DNA from: Anaerolineaceae bacterium UBA5838
GTDB lineage: Bacteria > Chloroflexota > Anaerolineae > Anaerolineales > Anaerolineaceae
NCBI GenBank assembly: GCA_002432795.1
Contig: DJGU01000089.1
Location: 1 to 7,457, forward strand
Direction: 5' to 3'
Length of the DNA: 7,457 bases
Below are positions 6,531-7,457 of the stretch, piece after piece; position 1 is the first letter of the stretch; each line of letters opens with the position of its first letter. A program made the translations under genes and the position numbers. The notes under the pieces are model-generated. The model did no database searches, was not told where the DNA came from, and was given only the letters and a program-made list of their open reading frames with translations.

Positions 6531-6587
6531 GCGGAAATCACAATCTTTTGAGAAGGCGGATTATTGCTTTCTTCAGGGGAGAGGGCG

Positions 6588-7364
6588 TTACTGAACTGAT
6601 CCAGCTATCGCGAGGGTGTAATTGGACGCCTGTGAGAAATCACGATTCATAAACAAAATACGAAAAGTGGCAGGTGCGTTTGCCTCTTCGGTTTGGGTAC
6701 GCACATAGCTTTGTTCGCATCCCAACACCCTGCCGGAACCATCAAAAAGTGTTACCACCGCGCGCAAATCATTCAAGACCGCGGGTTCAGTGGTGCTGAT
6801 CGTTCCTTCGACCATGTACCAACCATTTTGAGCGTCATATCCGGCATTTGAAACCGCCGGCACAACTCCACCTGGCACTTTGCCGCCCGTGGCATAAGAA
6901 AGGACTTGGACAGCGTAACTTTCGACTTCCTTTGCCTCCACAACGTAAAGGTCAAAGCACGCCCGATTGCCAGGCGCGAGGCTGCCCACCAGCGGGGAGC
7001 CGCGTAAGGTTGTCTGACCGCCGGATTTAAGATTGAGGCTTGCTTCAATCGTTACTTTGCTGACAGTGGTAGGCGTATTGTTGAGCACTTCTCCCAACAC
7101 ATGCACAATCTGCAAATCCTGATCCCGCTCATAATAGACCCCATCACCTGGCAAGAGAACAATCGACTCTTCGTAAACCGTAGCTGCCAGAGGGAGAAAG
7201 AGCTGATTTTCCGCGCTAAGCGACGGATTGGTGGGGCTGACCATTTTGGCTTGTGTCGGAGGATCAGGGAGGGTACGCTGCAGAACCATCGCAAGCAGAA
7301 AAATGTTCAGGGTAATCAACCCAATGAACATGAAGAGGCGAAGGCTTTTCTTTGGCTCAGGCAT
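6588..7364 (-). CDS. Membrane-anchored extracytoplasmic protein with two FxLYD-like repeats (258 aa)
   Basis: A short basic N-terminus (PEPKKSLR) is followed by one hydrophobic helix at about residues 9-28, with no lipoprotein Cys box, so it is probably a signal anchor with the rest outside the membrane. After a Pro-rich linker and an FLPLAA motif reminiscent of Chloroflexota surface proteins come two beta-rich repeats. The first (about 83-156) has VLGEVLNNTPTTVSKVTIEASL and a SLAPG turn. The second (about 182-258) has YMVEGTIS, LRAVVTLFDGSGRVLG and a closing NYTLAIAGSV strand. Both follow the FxLYD pattern of binding or scaffold domains; the role is unknown and there are no catalytic signs. 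The ATG at 7364 is preferred because GAGG lies five bases before it; an in-frame TTG at 7388 would add eight residues but has no ribosome site. No terminator is obvious in the 118-base gap to marR. Confidence 0.75.
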   Translation of the reverse strand: MPEPKKSLRLFMFIGLITLNIFLLAMVLQRTLPDPPTQAKMVSPTNPSLSAENQLFLPLAATVYEESIVLLPGDGVYYERDQDLQIVHVLGEVLNNTPTTVSKVTIEASLNLKSGGQTTLRGSPLVGSLAPGNRACFDLYVVEAKEVESYAVQVLSYATGGKVPGGVVPAVSNAGYDAQNGWYMVEGTISTTEPAVLNDLRAVVTLFDGSGRVLGCEQSYVRTQTEEANAPATFRILFMNRDFSQASNYTLAIAGSVQ

Positions 7365-7457
7365 AACTCCCTCGATGAAGATACTCAAACTGAATGTAGC
7401 AATTCCCGTGCCAAAGGGGAAATGTTGTTAGTTTGCTATTTTGTCACTGCGAAAAAC

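Noticed and set aside
6541..6587. Terminator between the anchored protein gene and marR
   Set aside because: Only scattered four-base pairings and a direct repeat of GCGGA are present, with no stable hairpin or T-run.

Overview
The window carries five clear protein genes, all on the minus strand, plus a gene-free but strongly structured stretch at its left end. Base composition is close to balanced. The gene set suggests an anaerobic or facultative member of the Chloroflexota, most likely an Anaerolineae: a cytoplasmic family 1 beta-glucosidase, a MarR-controlled heterodimeric ABC exporter with a very long extracellular loop, and a membrane-anchored protein with FxLYD-like repeats and an FLPL linker motif. 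This assignment is an inference from gene style; no rRNA or other marker is present.

In the direction of transcription (right to left): 7364-6588 encodes a signal-anchored extracytoplasmic protein with two beta-rich repeats. A 118-base gap follows, holding a near-consensus sigma-70 promoter (TTGACA, 17 bases, TATAGT) whose -10 box lies in one arm of a palindrome. This drives marR (6469-5987), a 746-residue ABC half-transporter (5993-3753) and a 637-residue ABC half-transporter (3756-1843). The three genes overlap by 7 and 4 bases, so they are almost certainly one translationally coupled operon. The two transporters have complementary defects: the first lacks the catalytic Glu and switch His, and the second has an altered signature motif. 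Together they form one competent and one degenerate ATP site, as in TM287/288-type multidrug exporters. A strong hairpin terminator (1791-1820) ends the operon. A GH1 beta-glucosidase gene (1744-419) follows as its own unit.

Bases 1-418 hold no convincing complete gene. Instead, 206-356 folds on paper into a closed three-way junction with perfect 10-base-pair arms and no unpaired bases at two of the three joints. The adjoining 50-205 holds more hairpins, including a cUUCGg tetraloop on the minus strand and a short stretch resembling the B12 box of cobalamin riboswitches. I read this as a candidate structured RNA (small RNA, or the leader of a minus-strand gene starting near base 42). I cannot identify its class. 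It is the most likely place in this window for something undescribed.
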